DNA from: Altererythrobacter sp. H2
GTDB lineage: Bacteria; Pseudomonadota; Alphaproteobacteria; Sphingomonadales; Sphingomonadaceae
Direction: 5' to 3'
Assembly: GCF_035319885.1 (NCBI RefSeq)
Contig: NZ_CP141285.1
Span: forward strand, 310,001 to 374,000
Length of the DNA stretch: 64,000 nucleotides
Below are positions 26,031-35,390 of this stretch, piece after piece. The first letter of the stretch is position 1. Each line of letters starts with the position of its first letter. The notes below the pieces were generated by a model. It was not told the origin of the DNA. It saw nothing but the letters and a program-made list of their open reading frames with translations, and searched no databases. Position numbers and translations under genes: made by a program.

Positions 26031-26492
26031 ATGGATATCAATTTCACTCTGTCCCCCCAGGCCGTTGCCATTGGTACCGCCAATGGCAAACCGGCCATCC
26101 TTGTTGCGATCGCTGCGCAGTTCGCGCGCGCTTACGGGCTTGATCTGGCAATGGTGCTTGAAGCGCTGGAGGAGCGGGAGAAGCTCGGCAGCACTGGTTT
26201 CGGGCGCGGGGTGGCTCTCCCTCACGCCCGGATCGAGGGAATCCATCGCCCGGTTGCGGCCGTGCTGAAGCTGAGCGCCCCCGTGGGGTTCGAGGCCGCT
26301 GATGACATGCCGGTCGAGCTGGTGTTCGGTCTGCTCTCGCCGGTTAATGCCGGGGCGACACACCTTCACGCCCTGGCGGAAATTTCGCGCCTGATGCGCG
26401 ATGATGCGCTCCGCGAGTCCCTGTTCGAGGCCAACAACGCGGAAGCGATCTTTGCCTTGCTGACCAATGTTTCGGATCGTGACGCGGCCTGA
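26031..26492 (+). CDS. ptsN: PTS IIA-type nitrogen regulatory protein PtsN (EIIA-Ntr)
   Basis: A 153-residue EIIA domain of the nitrogen-related phosphotransferase system, which regulates potassium uptake, nitrogen and stress responses and does not transport sugar. The phospho-accepting histidine is His65 in GVALPHARIEG. Other family stretches are LEEREKLGSTGFGRG and VFGLLSPVNAGATHLHALAE. The ATG 26031 gives the usual length, although the frame is open upstream to 25812. The gap from hpf is 109 bases. Its 3' end overlaps the next gene. Confidence 0.92.
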   Translation: MDINFTLSPQAVAIGTANGKPAILVAIAAQFARAYGLDLAMVLEALEEREKLGSTGFGRGVALPHARIEGIHRPVAAVLKLSAPVGFEAADDMPVELVFGLLSPVNAGATHLHALAEISRLMRDDALRESLFEANNAEAIFALLTNVSDRDAA

Positions 26493-26946
26493 GCCAGCCA
26501 AGGGAGCCGCGCTGCATTTCCGGGCGCTGGAATCACTTTATGCCCATGCGCCGATCAATGACCTGTTCGCATCCACCCTGGAGATCGCGGGCGAAGGGCT
26601 CGCGCGCATCCGCTTCGACGTGACCGAGAATGTCTTCCACGCAGCCGGTGCGGCGCATGGCACGATCTATTTCAAGATGCTCGACGATGCCGCCTTCTAT
26701 GCCGCGAACAGCCTGGTCACCGACCGGTTTCTGCTGACCACCGCCTTCAATCTCCATTTTACCAAGCCGGTCCGCGCCGGCCCGGTGGTGGCGGAAGGCT
26801 GCTGGGTCAGTGGCCGCCGGCGGGTGCTGGTGGCCGAGGCGCGGCTGATCGACCAGTCCGGCGACGAGATCGGACGCGGCACCGGCACTTTCATGCGCTC
26901 GCGCATTCCGCTGGCGGGTTTGCCCGGATACCGCGCCGATGGATGA
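26467..26946 (+). CDS. PaaI-family hotdog thioesterase
   Basis: A 159-residue single hotdog-fold protein. The core NVFHAAGAAHGTIYFKMLDDAAFYAANSL resembles the PaaI/DUF4442 thioesterase helix with its HG motif, and LLTTAFNLHFTKPVRAGPVVAEG is the paired strand region. Members hydrolyse acyl-CoA thioesters; the substrate is unknown. The ATG at 26467 overlaps ptsN by 26 bases. An in-frame GTG at 26479 is an alternative and neither has a clear ribosome site. It also overlaps the DUF1491 gene by eight bases, so this is a tight operon. Confidence 0.82.
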   Translation: MFRIVTRPEPAKGAALHFRALESLYAHAPINDLFASTLEIAGEGLARIRFDVTENVFHAAGAAHGTIYFKMLDDAAFYAANSLVTDRFLLTTAFNLHFTKPVRAGPVVAEGCWVSGRRRVLVAEARLIDQSGDEIGRGTGTFMRSRIPLAGLPGYRADG

Positions 26947-27274
26947 GCGCCTGCCTGCCCATCTGGAAGTCAATGGCCTGATCCGTGCGGTCGAGGCAGC
27001 GGGCGGCTTTGCCACGGTGCTTGCCAAAGGTGAGCGGGACGCCGGGACCATCCTGCTGGTAACCATTGATCGCGGCGAAGGGGCGGCGCTGTTTGAACGG
27101 ATGCCCCGCGCTGACGGATCACGGCCATTTGTTGCTGCAAAGCGGCAAAACAAGGAAAATCCGCAGGGATTCGAGGAATATCTGGCGCGCAGACGCGCGC
27201 AGGACCGCGATTGCTGGCAAATCGAACTGGATGTCCCGGATGGGGAACGGTTCATCGCATCGTGGAACGGTTAA
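26939..27274 (+). CDS. DUF1491 family protein
   Basis: A 111-residue protein that matches the alphaproteobacterial DUF1491 family: RLPAHLEVNGLIRAVEAAGG, then GTILLVTIDRGEGAALFERM, and a C-terminal YLARRRAQDRDCWQIELDVP. The last segment, with its CWQIELD, is the most typical. The function of the family is not known and no catalytic motif is obvious. It overlaps the thioesterase gene by eight bases. Confidence 0.8.
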   Translation: MDERLPAHLEVNGLIRAVEAAGGFATVLAKGERDAGTILLVTIDRGEGAALFERMPRADGSRPFVAAKRQNKENPQGFEEYLARRRAQDRDCWQIELDVPDGERFIASWNG

Positions 27275-27476
27275 GTTGACTTGCAAACCATTCCCGCTAG
27301 GGGCCCGTCCCACTTCGTAAGGCGCAGGCGGCCACGGCAACACTGAGGTTGCAGGGCAGGCACGCAGACGGGGGACGGCCGGCAGGCCAGAAATCGGACC
27401 CATCCTACAACGCAAGCAACGCACCCGGGTCCCAGCCTGCGACATGGCTCGTCAACCGCACGATTTGACGGACAGA

Positions 27477-28133
27477 ATGACCATTGCCACCCGATACGCC
27501 AGCATGGCGGCGCTTGCCGCTGGACTGGTGATGACCGTCGCCGGAGCGGATCTCTCCGGCACTTATGCCCAGGCAGCCGTGACGCAAGATGCGCCCGTTG
27601 CCCGACCGACCGGCGAGACCATGCCGGTGTTCGTTTCCGAGGAAGTGGTCCAGCCGCTTCCCCCCGCTTCCGACAATCAGGCTGACGTCATCAGCGACAC
27701 TGCAGAGGTCCGCGCGTCGTCGCTGGCCGAGCTGGTGGCCGCGACGGCGAACGATGTCCCCCTGTCCGATGAGCTCCGGTGCCTGGCCGGCGCGATCTAT
27801 TTCGAAGCGCGCGGGGAACCGCTGCTGGGCCAGCTGGCCGTGGCCGAAGTGGTCATCAACCGCAGCAACTCGGGCCGCTTTCCGGCCACCTATTGCGGGG
27901 TCGTGCGTCAGCCCGGCCAGTTCTCGTTCGTGCGCAAGGGCGCTATCCCGCAGGCGCGGCTTGGCACCCAGGCCTGGCGCAACGCTGTGGCCCTGGCCCG
28001 GATTGCCCATTCCGGCGGCTGGCAAAGCCACGCTGACGATGCGCTCTATTTCCACGCCCGCTATGTTCGCCCCAGCTGGAGCCACCGCAAGCAGGCGCTC
28101 GCGACGATCGATTCGCACATTTTCTATCGCTGA
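27477..28133 (+). CDS. Cell wall hydrolase, SleB/Hydrolase_2 family
   Basis: A 218-residue exported protein with a signal-like N-terminus (ASMAALAAGLVMTVAGADLS, about residues 8-27) and a low-complexity linker before a SleB-type lytic transglycosylase/hydrolase domain. The catalytic glutamate is in AIYFEARGEPLLGQLAVAEV, followed by VINRSNSGRFP and CGVVRQPGQFSFV, which define the family. It would cleave peptidoglycan in the periplasm. ATG 27477 places the signal peptide at the terminus; ATG 27444 would add 11 residues. The 169 bases upstream hold a possible promoter (TTGACT at 27276-27281) and a small hairpin (GCAAC/GTTGC). Confidence 0.88.
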   Translation: MTIATRYASMAALAAGLVMTVAGADLSGTYAQAAVTQDAPVARPTGETMPVFVSEEVVQPLPPASDNQADVISDTAEVRASSLAELVAATANDVPLSDELRCLAGAIYFEARGEPLLGQLAVAEVVINRSNSGRFPATYCGVVRQPGQFSFVRKGAIPQARLGTQAWRNAVALARIAHSGGWQSHADDALYFHARYVRPSWSHRKQALATIDSHIFYR

Positions 28134-28163
28134 CCGGGAAACCCGGCTCACCAGGCCGAGTCC

Positions 28164-28937
28164 TCAATCGCGCAAGGTCACCCAGACCGGCGCGTGGTCG
28201 CTGGCCTTCTCGCGCCCGCGGTGCGCCTTGTCGACACCGGCCGCCTCCAGCCGGTCAGCCAGTTCGGGCGACAGCAGCAGGTGGTCGATGCGGAAGCCGT
28301 GGTCACGCTGCCACGCTCCGGCCTGGTAATCCCAGAAGGTCCACACCCCGCCGCGCGGGTTGAGGGTGGCGATCGCATCGGTCCATCCATCGCCGAGCAG
28401 ACGTTGGTAGGCATCGCGCGATTCGGGCTGCATCAGTGCATCGCTTGCCATGGCTTTTGGCGACCACACGTCCTTGTCTTCGGGGATGACATTGTAATCG
28501 CCCACGACGGCGCAGGGGATTTCCAGCGCCCACAGCGCGGCCATGCGGGCGTGAAGCCGCTCCATCCAGGCCAGCTTGTAGTCGAACTTGGGCCCCGGCA
28601 CCGGGTTGCCGTTGGGCAGGTAGATACACACCAAGCGGACGCCGCCGACATCCGCTTCGAGGTAGCGGGCCTGTTCATCGTCCGGTGCGCCGGGCAGGCC
28701 GCGCCGGATTTCCACGGGCGCTATACCGTCAGCGAGGATCGCCACCCCGTTGAAGCCTTTCTGGCCGTGCCAGATGGCGTGATAGCCGATCTTGGCGAAC
28801 TCTTCGGCCGGGAAGCCTTCGTCCTGCGTCTTGATTTCCTGCAGGCAGGCAACGGTGGGCCGCGTTTCTGCGAGCCATTCGAGCAGGCGCGGGAGGCGCG
28901 CCTTGATACCGTTGATGTTGAAACTGGCGATGCGCAT
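28164..28937 (-). CDS. xth: Exodeoxyribonuclease III
   Basis: A 257-residue exonuclease III/AP endonuclease of base-excision repair. The motifs are MRIASFNINGIKARLPRLLE (asparagine and metal site), CLQEIKTQDEGFP (metal-binding glutamate), VVGDYNVIPEDKDVW (catalytic Asp/Asn) and SDHAPVWVTL (catalytic histidine). It is convergent with the cell wall hydrolase gene. The erpA gene starts upstream in the same direction, 38 bases away. Confidence 0.95.
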   Translation of the reverse strand: MRIASFNINGIKARLPRLLEWLAETRPTVACLQEIKTQDEGFPAEEFAKIGYHAIWHGQKGFNGVAILADGIAPVEIRRGLPGAPDDEQARYLEADVGGVRLVCIYLPNGNPVPGPKFDYKLAWMERLHARMAALWALEIPCAVVGDYNVIPEDKDVWSPKAMASDALMQPESRDAYQRLLGDGWTDAIATLNPRGGVWTFWDYQAGAWQRDHGFRIDHLLLSPELADRLEAAGVDKAHRGREKASDHAPVWVTLRD

Positions 28938-28975
28938 GGCGCAAGCTCTGCCCGATCCGGCCGGAAACGTCTAAT

Positions 28976-29305
28976 TCAAATCCCGAAGCTGGAGCCGCAG
29001 CCGCAGCCCGCCGCCGCATTGGGGTTTTCCACCTTGAAGGCCGCCCCGCCAAGCGATTCGACGAAATCGACCACACTGCCGCTTACCAGATCGAGGCTGA
29101 CCGGATCGACCACGAGACGGACGCCATCCGTCTCGCTTACCGTGTCGTCACTGTCCGGCCCGTCGGCCAGGTCGAACTTGTACTGAAAGCCCGAGCAACC
29201 GCCCCCTTCCACGGAAAGGCGCAATACCGCCGGCTTTGATTGCCGCGTGGCAATCCATGCGACACGCGCAGCGGCAGCGGGGGTTAACGATAGCATCTGG
29301 CCCAT
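28976..29305 (-). CDS. erpA: Iron-sulfur cluster insertion protein (ErpA/IscA A-type carrier)
   Basis: A 109-residue A-type carrier protein that holds and delivers Fe-S clusters. The three conserved cysteines are in GGGCSGFQYKF (about residue 37) and the C-terminal GCGCGSSF. ErpA is favoured over IscA or SufA because it stands alone, without isc or suf genes, and xth lies next to it as in many alphaproteobacteria; this assignment is by context. It is probably co-transcribed with xth downstream. Confidence 0.88.
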   Translation of the reverse strand: MGQMLSLTPAAAARVAWIATRQSKPAVLRLSVEGGGCSGFQYKFDLADGPDSDDTVSETDGVRLVVDPVSLDLVSGSVVDFVESLGGAAFKVENPNAAAGCGCGSSFGI

Positions 29306-29336
29306 TTGCTCTATCTAGGTCACCCGGACCCTTACC

Positions 29337-29768
29337 TCAAGCCATGCGGATATAATCGCGCATGGCTGCAGCTTCGTGCTCGACCTCGTCGATCCGTGAC
29401 TTCACCAGGTCGCCGATCGAAATGAAGCCGCACAGGATCTCGCCTTCCAGCACCGGCAGGTGGCGGATGCGGCGGCGCGTCATCAGCGAGAGCGCCTCCA
29501 GCACCTTGGTTTGCGGGGTCACGGTAATCGGCGGGGCGGTCATCACCTCGTCCACGCGCCGGTCGAGGCAGGCAGAGCCTTCCTCGGCCATGCGATAGAC
29601 CACGTCGCGCTCGGAAAAGATGCCGACCACGCGGCCAGCCTCCATCACGGGCAAGGCACCGATCCGCCGCGAGGCCAGCAAGGCCACGACCTCGCGGACC
29701 GGGGCGCCGGTTGCACAACTGATGATATCTCTGCTGCTGCGCCCGGCAATCAGGTGGGCAATCTCCAT
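29337..29768 (-). CDS. CBS-domain pair protein
   Basis: A 143-residue protein consisting of two CBS domains: the first runs through APVREVVALLASRRIGALPV and VVGIFSERDVVYRMAEEG, the second through ITVTPQTKVLEALSLMTRRR and ILCGFISIGDLVKSRIDEVE. Paired CBS domains bind adenine nucleotides and act as energy sensors or regulatory modules. No fused output domain is present, so a partner is needed. It is upstream of erpA on the same strand with a gap of 31 bases. Confidence 0.9.
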   Translation of the reverse strand: MEIAHLIAGRSSRDIISCATGAPVREVVALLASRRIGALPVMEAGRVVGIFSERDVVYRMAEEGSACLDRRVDEVMTAPPITVTPQTKVLEALSLMTRRRIRHLPVLEGEILCGFISIGDLVKSRIDEVEHEAAAMRDYIRMA

Positions 29769-29876
29769 CGACTCGCCTCCTTTTCAGCTACGATGGACAG
29801 GAGAATGACACGAAGCAGGCCGAATCACCAAATCGTGCCCGTTGCTATTCGGGCATGCTGGCCCCATCTGGCACCG

Positions 29877-30173
29877 ATGGCCCGTAAATCCCCCCTCGAT
29901 GACCCGCAGAAGGCTGCCTACGCCTGGGCGCGCTACCGCCGGTTGATGCGGTTCATGCTGCTGCTCACCATCGGTGTCGTCGCTCTTGCGCTGGCGCTGC
30001 TCTACAAGCAGGGCAGCGCTGCCACCGTGCACTTCTACATCGCGACGGCGCTTGGCATCGGCTTCACCATGCTGCTGACCGGCGGCCTGATGGGGCTGGT
30101 GTTCCTGTCGAGCGGAACCGGGCACGATGAAAGCGTGACCGACCTGTCGGACGAGCACGACCGCAAGGACTAA
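29877..30173 (+). CDS. Small two-helix membrane protein, unknown
   Basis: A 98-residue protein I do not recognise by name. A basic N-terminus (MARKSPLDDPQKAAYAWARY) leads into two hydrophobic helices, FMLLLTIGVVALALALLYKQ (about 26-45) and IATALGIGFTMLLTGGLMGLVF (about 54-75), and a short acidic tail with DESVTDLSDEHD. It looks like a cytoplasmic-membrane protein with both ends inside. It is divergent from the CBS gene and convergent with the ferredoxin gene. The start is ATG 29877; the frame is open upstream but without a credible signal. Confidence 0.7.
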   Translation: MARKSPLDDPQKAAYAWARYRRLMRFMLLLTIGVVALALALLYKQGSAATVHFYIATALGIGFTMLLTGGLMGLVFLSSGTGHDESVTDLSDEHDRKD

Positions 30174-30222
30174 CGAGGGCCCGGATCCGGGTCTGGCGCC
30201 GGGCTTGGTGCCGGGATTGGTC

Positions 30223-30600
30223 TCAGTCTTTCCGGACCGGCCGGATCCGGAATTCCTCCACGGGCTCCCCCGCGATCAGGTGGCGCTGGATGATCTGCTC
30301 GAGCACTTGCGGGCTGCACGAATGGTACCAGACATTATCCGGCCAGACGACGGCGACCGGGCCTGCGGTGCAGACCTGCAGGCAATCTGCCTTGGTCCGC
30401 TGGACCCGGCCCTGCGGCCCGACCAGGCCGAGTTCCTTGAGCCGCTGCTTGAGATAGGCCCAGGCCGCCTCCCCCTCTTCCCGGCGGCAGCAGCTCTGCT
30501 TCTCCGACATGCCGCACAGGAACAGGTGGCGCTCGATCCGGTCGCCGTTGATCTTGGCCAGACCCCTGCCCGCCAGCGCGGCTGTGTCGGGCCTGCTCAT
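30223..30600 (-). CDS. (2Fe-2S) ferredoxin, thioredoxin-like type
   Basis: A 125-residue thioredoxin-fold [2Fe-2S] ferredoxin. Candidate cluster cysteines are Cys29 in [13 protein letters not shown], Cys37 or Cys38, and the pair Cys73/Cys77 in [16 protein letters not shown], in the spacing of this family. It probably transfers electrons in the cytoplasm; the partner is unknown. Its start overlaps the S9 peptidase stop by four bases (ATGA), so the two genes are translated together, although no functional link is obvious. Confidence 0.87.
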   Translation of the reverse strand: MSRPDTAALAGRGLAKINGDRIERHLFLCGMSEKQSCCRREEGEAAWAYLKQRLKELGLVGPQGRVQRTKADCLQVCTAGPVAVVWPDNVWYHSCSPQVLEQIIQRHLIAGEPVEEFRIRPVRKD

Positions 30601-32729
30601 TCTGCAGGCCGGGCGACAGGTTCAGGTTTCAGCCAGCGGTCGAGCCAGTTGAACACGGTCTCGTGCCACTGAAGCGAGTTCTTCGCGCCGAGCACCCAGT
30701 GGTTTTCGTCCGGGAAGACCAGCAGCTGGGCGGGGATATTGCGCTCCTGCAGCGCGGTGAAGGCGCCCAGCCCCTGGGTATAGGGAACGCGGAAGTCCTT
30801 CTCACCCAGCACGACCAGCATCGGCGTGCGCCACTGGTCGACATGATGGACGGGGTTCCACTGCTCGTAGTTGGCAGTAGCTTCGGCATAGGATCCGCCG
30901 AAATCCCACCGCGGAAACCAGGATTCCTCGGTCGCATAGTAGAACGCCCGGGTGTCGAACAGGCCGTTGTGGTTGATCAGGCACTTGAACCGGTCAGGCC
31001 ATTTGCCGGCGATCCAGTTCATCATGTAGCCGCCGTAGCTGGCCCCCATGGCGCAGGCGTTGCTGCCGTCGATCTGGGGGTCCTTCGCAAGAGCCGCACC
31101 AAGCCCTTTCTGCAGGTCTTCCAGCGGCTTGCCGCCCCAGTCGCGGTTGATGGCATCGGTGAAAGCCTGCCCGTAACCAGTGCTGCCGTGGAAATCGACC
31201 GAGATCACCGCATAGCCCTGGCTGGCCAGAACGCGAGGGTTCCAGCGGGTGGACCAGCCATCGTCGAAAGAACCCTGGGGCCCGCCATGCACATAGAGCA
31301 CAGCCGGCAGCTTCCCGGAATGGTTCTCGGGCCGGGTGATCTGGCCCCACACCGTGGCCCCTCCGGCTCCGGCAAAGCTGAACCGCGTGGTTCGGGTGGC
31401 GGCCATGGCGCCCATGCGTGCCGTTGCCACCGAGGTGACCGGCATGGCCTGCCGGGCGCCGCTTGACAGGAACAGTTCGGATGGCGCGCCGATCGAATTG
31501 CGGCTGAACAGCAGGCGGCCCCCTGGCAGGGGCGTCAGATCGCCGATCCGCCCCTCGTTACCGGGTATAAGGTCGAGCTTCTCGACTGCGCCGGTGCGCG
31601 GATCGATGCGGAAAGCGGGCGTATCGAGCACGTCCTGTGCAGTGCCGATCAGCCAGCGCGAATCGGGGGTCCAGGCGAGTGCGCCGAATGAACGGTCGAA
31701 ATTACCGGTCAGCGCGCGGGTGCGGCCGGAGCGCAGATCGCGCAGCCACACCACCAGCCGGTCTGCCTCGTACCCGGGCCGCGCCATGGCGGTCCAGGCA
31801 AGCCATCTGCCATCAGGCGAGGGGGTGGGTGCAAGATCCATCGCCGCATTGGCTGCGGTCAGATTGACCGGGGCCGTGGCATCCAGCGCGCGCCAGAACA
31901 GGTCGGTATTGGTTGAGCGCGGTTCTTCGATGCCGGCTTGCTTGGCGATGAAATAGACGCCCGATCCGTCGGGTGCCCAGACCACGTCCTCGTTCCCGCC
32001 AAACGGTTTGTGGGGTGTGTCTCCGACAAGCGCCCCTGCACCTGCCGGCCCGTCAAGCGGTGCGCCCTCGCCGGTCATGCCGTCAGGGCCGATCCCGAAA
32101 ACGAAGCCGCGGCTGAAGGTACCGGGCGTTTCCCACTCGTCCCAGTGGCGGACGAATCCGTCAGCGCCGTCGTAAAGCCGCGCGCTGCCCGGACCGGGCA
32201 GATGGGCCTTTCCGTCATCCGCGCAGCCGAAAGTGGGGCAATCACGGGCGATATCTGCCCAGACGGCAATGGCATTGCCCTTGGGCGACAGCGCGTAGCC
32301 GGCAACGCTGATCGCGAAGCGGCTCATCTGTTCGGGTGCCTCGGGGGTTCCGTCACTGCCGATCGCGGCCCGCCAGACCTGCGTGGTCGGCTCGCCTTCC
32401 CCTCTGGCGGAGAGAAACCACAGCGCCCCGTCAGGCCCGAACGAGACTGCGCTTGCACTTCCGCCCAGATCGAGCGGCACGGGTTCGCGTTGCGGATCGG
32501 CCAGATCGCGCAGCCACAGGCGCGTGCTGCGCTTCAGGCTGTCCGGATCGGTCTCGGTCACCGGGTAGACCATCAGCCGCGCGTCTGGCGCGACGGCCGG
32601 GCTGCCAAGCCGGGGCAGGGTGACGAGGTCCTTCGCGGTCATTGGCGGCGCGTCCTGCGCTGCGGCAGAAGTGGAAGCAGCCGCAAGGCACGCGGCGAGG
32701 GCGATCAGGGACCCGATATGTTTTGTCAT
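30597..32729 (-). CDS. S9-family peptidase (acylaminoacyl/dipeptidyl peptidase type), exported
   Basis: A 710-residue prolyl-oligopeptidase-type serine peptidase with a signal peptide ([20 protein letters not shown], about 5-24). A seven-bladed propeller region with WD40-like repeats ([30 protein letters not shown]) precedes the alpha/beta-hydrolase domain. The nucleophile is the serine in [11 protein letters not shown], the acid is in [14 protein letters not shown] and the histidine is in [11 protein letters not shown]. It would trim peptides in the periplasm. The frame extends upstream of ATG 32729 but the signal peptide fixes the start. It is coupled to the downstream ferredoxin gene. Confidence 0.92.
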   Translation of the reverse strand: MTKHIGSLIALAACLAAASTSAAAQDAPPMTAKDLVTLPRLGSPAVAPDARLMVYPVTETDPDSLKRSTRLWLRDLADPQREPVPLDLGGSASAVSFGPDGALWFLSARGEGEPTTQVWRAAIGSDGTPEAPEQMSRFAISVAGYALSPKGNAIAVWADIARDCPTFGCADDGKAHLPGPGSARLYDGADGFVRHWDEWETPGTFSRGFVFGIGPDGMTGEGAPLDGPAGAGALVGDTPHKPFGGNEDVVWAPDGSGVYFIAKQAGIEEPRSTNTDLFWRALDATAPVNLTAANAAMDLAPTPSPDGRWLAWTAMARPGYEADRLVVWLRDLRSGRTRALTGNFDRSFGALAWTPDSRWLIGTAQDVLDTPAFRIDPRTGAVEKLDLIPGNEGRIGDLTPLPGGRLLFSRNSIGAPSELFLSSGARQAMPVTSVATARMGAMAATRTTRFSFAGAGGATVWGQITRPENHSGKLPAVLYVHGGPQGSFDDGWSTRWNPRVLASQGYAVISVDFHGSTGYGQAFTDAINRDWGGKPLEDLQKGLGAALAKDPQIDGSNACAMGASYGGYMMNWIAGKWPDRFKCLINHNGLFDTRAFYYATEESWFPRWDFGGSYAEATANYEQWNPVHHVDQWRTPMLVVLGEKDFRVPYTQGLGAFTALQERNIPAQLLVFPDENHWVLGAKNSLQWHETVFNWLDRWLKPEPVARPAE

Positions 32730-32784
32730 GGCGGCAGGCCTAATGCCCCGCGCGCGCCGTGCAAAGGGCTTTCGCCCCGCGGGC

Positions 32785-33258
32785 TCAGCCGCGCTTGCCG
32801 GCAATCCGGCTGATTTCGGCCTTCACCATCGTTTCGACCATGCCCGGCAGGTGCGTGTCCAGCCATTGCGCCAGCATCGGGCGCAGCATCTCGCGGACCA
32901 GGCCTTCCAGCGAGGTCTCGCCGGAACGGACGATCTGGGGGGGCACCCCGGGTTCGGCGATCATCGCGAGGGCCGCCAGATTCTCGCGCATCGAATCGCG
33001 CACCGACTCGGCAATCAGGGGGGAGTCGTCTTCTGCCGGGGTCGATGGATCGTGCTCGGCCGCCAGATCATCTTCGCCCAGTTCGAGCACCTCTTCCGCG
33101 TCATCGCCTTTGGCATCGCCCTTGGTGGCTGGCGCGATTATGCCCTGCGTCTCACGGCGGCGACGCTCTTCCAGTGCACCGACCCGGTTGTCGCGGGCGA
33201 TCACTTTCTTGATCGATTCAAGGATTTCCTCGACCGATGCTTCCCCGTGCTGGCTCAT
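32785..33258 (-). CDS. popZ: Polar organising protein PopZ (DUF2497)
   Basis: A 157-residue DUF2497 protein with PopZ architecture. It has an N-terminal helix (ASVEEILESIKKVIARDN, residues 7-24) that recruits clients, an acidic, proline-containing linker (about 48-85, DAEEVLELGEDDLAAEHDP), and C-terminal helices that oligomerise (EMLRPMLAQWLDTHLPGMVE, then KAEISRIAGKRG). In Caulobacter PopZ forms a polar matrix that anchors ParB-bound origins. The linker here is short. The gene follows tolC by 28 bases on the minus strand, the usual alphaproteobacterial neighbour. The position 11-12 kb from the proposed oriC is notable. Confidence 0.88.
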   Translation of the reverse strand: MSQHGEASVEEILESIKKVIARDNRVGALEERRRRETQGIIAPATKGDAKGDDAEEVLELGEDDLAAEHDPSTPAEDDSPLIAESVRDSMRENLAALAMIAEPGVPPQIVRSGETSLEGLVREMLRPMLAQWLDTHLPGMVETMVKAEISRIAGKRG

Positions 33259-33286
33259 GCTTGCCGCCCCTGCTTGTCGTGGTGAA

Positions 33287-34756
33287 TCAGCGCGGAGGCG
33301 TGACGTCACCAGTGTTCGATCCGGGAACTGACGCATCGGGGGCGGGTATGTCAACGGTTCGTGTCGACCGGGCGACCGGATCGGGATCACGGTCCCAGTC
33401 CCACACCCGGCCATTGACCCGCTCGTAGTTCGTCAGCGGATCATACATCAGCCCCTCGTCGGCCAGGCCAAGGTCGCGCGCTTCGGCGCGCCCCATGGCG
33501 GCCAGCAGGCTGAAGCCGGCAACGTAGGCATTGCGGCGCGCCGTCACCAGCTGGGCCCGGGCCTGCAACAGCTCCTGTTCGGCATTGAGCACGTCGAGGA
33601 TGGTCCGGTTGCCGATCGAGTTTTCGGCGCGCACACCCTCAAGGCTCAGTTCCGCCGACTGGACCGCCAGCTGCGAGCTTTCGATCACCTGGAGCGAGGC
33701 CTGGTAGCTGGAGAAGGCGGCGCGGGTCTGTGCGATCACATCGCGTTCGGCGGCGATTACCTGCTCCAGCGCGGCACTCTCGCGCTGGGTTGCGGCACGT
33801 TGGCGCGCGGCGGGCAGGCCGCCCTGGAAGATCGGGATGCTGAAACGAACCCCGGCATTGGCGGTGGTTTCGGTCTGGACCAGGCCCGGCGCCCCGCCGG
33901 CGAGCGTCCCAAAGTAATCGCTGTAGTCGAGCCCGGCGAACAGGCTGACGCTCGGCAGCCGTCCTGCTCCGGCCACCTCCACGTCATAGCCGGCGGCCTT
34001 GGCCTGCTGGCGCGCGGCGATCAGATCGGGGTTGTTTTCCAGCGCCGTGTCGACCGCAATCGCCGGACTGGCGGGAAGGTTGGGCAGCGGCGGCGGAGGC
34101 TCGAGGTTGACCGGTGCGGAGCCGACCAGCCGGATATAGGTCTCGCGTGCCTGGATCAGGGCCGCCTGGGCGTTGCGCAGGTCACCCACCGCCAGTGCCA
34201 GCCGCGATTCGGACTGGGCCACGTCAGTCCTGGTCAGGTCGCCGATCTCGAACCGGTCACGGGTCGCTTCCAGATTCACGGTCAGCACGTTGACCTGTCC
34301 GGCGGTGAGATCGGCCAGCGCCTGGGTCCGCAGCACGTCCATGTAGGCCGCCACCACTTGGCTGAAGATCGCCGATTCGGTCGCCCGCAGGTTGGCCTGT
34401 CCGGCCACCACCCGCTCCTTGGCTGCCCTGATGCCGTTCTTCACCGCGCCGCCGGAATAGATCGGAACGGTCAGGTCCGGGCCGACCTGCAGCACGCGTT
34501 CGGTCGGGGCGAAGGCGTTAGGCGAAGCTTTGACGAATTCGATATACTGCCCGCTGGCAGTAACGCTCGGCAGGCCTTGCGCGCGCTGGATGTTGGGGTT
34601 CTCGTCCTCCGCCCGCTGCTGGGCACGGGTGGCCTGCAGCGTCGGGTTGGTGGCATAGGCCTGAGCCAGCGCCTCGCGCAGGGTGTCTGCCTGGGCCGGT
34701 ACGGCCAGCAGCGCAACCCCGGCCAGCAGGGCATTACGGGCCAGGCGGGTCAGCAT
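33287..34756 (-). CDS. TolC-family outer-membrane efflux protein
   Basis: A 489-residue exported protein with signal peptide through VPAQA (about 1-23) and two internally similar coiled helix/strand repeats: TLREALAQAYATNPTLQATR for the first and VDTALENNPDLIAARQQAKA for the second, as in TolC/OprM. The helical hairpins would form the periplasmic tunnel of a tripartite exporter or type I secretion system. No inner-membrane pump or adaptor gene is in the window. The C-terminal tail beyond about residue 430 is proline- and aspartate-rich. It starts two bases after the pcm-like stop and is followed by popZ. Confidence 0.93.
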   Translation of the reverse strand: MLTRLARNALLAGVALLAVPAQADTLREALAQAYATNPTLQATRAQQRAEDENPNIQRAQGLPSVTASGQYIEFVKASPNAFAPTERVLQVGPDLTVPIYSGGAVKNGIRAAKERVVAGQANLRATESAIFSQVVAAYMDVLRTQALADLTAGQVNVLTVNLEATRDRFEIGDLTRTDVAQSESRLALAVGDLRNAQAALIQARETYIRLVGSAPVNLEPPPPLPNLPASPAIAVDTALENNPDLIAARQQAKAAGYDVEVAGAGRLPSVSLFAGLDYSDYFGTLAGGAPGLVQTETTANAGVRFSIPIFQGGLPAARQRAATQRESAALEQVIAAERDVIAQTRAAFSSYQASLQVIESSQLAVQSAELSLEGVRAENSIGNRTILDVLNAEQELLQARAQLVTARRNAYVAGFSLLAAMGRAEARDLGLADEGLMYDPLTNYERVNGRVWDWDRDPDPVARSTRTVDIPAPDASVPGSNTGDVTPPR

Positions 34757-34758
34757 GG

Positions 34759-35352
34759 TCAGAAACTCCAGCCTCTCGGCTTGTCGAACTCGCCCAGACG
34801 CGGGATGCCGATTTCGGCCAGGGGCAGCAGGGCAACGTCTGCCCCGGCGCGGCGGCCGATTGCCAGCCGGGTCACGCCATTGGCTACGGTGCCGGTCACG
34901 ATCCTGCCGCCTTCGGCCAGCTGTGCGGCCAGTGAAGCGGGGATGGCCTCGGCAGCACCGTCAATCAGCAGCAGGGTGAAATTGCAGTGCCGGTGCAACG
35001 GGGCGACGGCCTCTTCAGGGCCGATCACGTCAACCGTGCCGACCAGCGGCCGGAGGAGTTCGGGCAGGTATCCGGCGCCGCTGTCCACCACCAGCACCCG
35101 GTCGGCCAGGTCCGGCTTGGCTTCGGCCAGCATCATGCCATAAAACAGTGGCGCAGCGAGGCGCCGGCCATTGTCGAGCGGGATTGCCCGGTCGATGTAG
35201 GCCACGGCGCGGGCTGCGTCGGGAACGAAGTCCTCCCGGGCGACGGCCCCCATGCGTTCCAGCACAAAGGGTTCGTTGACGCCGCTGGTGCGCAGCTGGC
35301 TGTCGATCATGGCCTTGCGGGCGGTAGTATGGTCAATCGTGGCGGTCTGCAT
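34759..35352 (-). CDS. Protein-L-isoaspartate O-methyltransferase-like protein, divergent
   Basis: A 197-residue protein of the PCMT fold. The N-terminus (ARKAMIDSQLRTSGVNEPFV, then REDFVP and IPLDNGRRLAAPLFYGMMLA) matches the alphaproteobacterial PCMT family encoded upstream of tolC. The SAM motif I is weak (VLVVDSGAGYLPELL), and the region between it and FTLLLIDGAAEAIPASLAAQ is about 40-50 residues shorter than in active isoaspartyl methyltransferases, lacking the usual GDG-type motif. Function as a repair methyltransferase is therefore uncertain. A probable promoter with an inverted repeat lies 40-70 bases upstream. Confidence 0.75.
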   Translation of the reverse strand: MQTATIDHTTARKAMIDSQLRTSGVNEPFVLERMGAVAREDFVPDAARAVAYIDRAIPLDNGRRLAAPLFYGMMLAEAKPDLADRVLVVDSGAGYLPELLRPLVGTVDVIGPEEAVAPLHRHCNFTLLLIDGAAEAIPASLAAQLAEGGRIVTGTVANGVTRLAIGRRAGADVALLPLAEIGIPRLGEFDKPRGWSF

Positions 35353-35390
35353 GAAAGCTCTCTTCAGGCGCTTATGTGAGCCTCGTCAGG

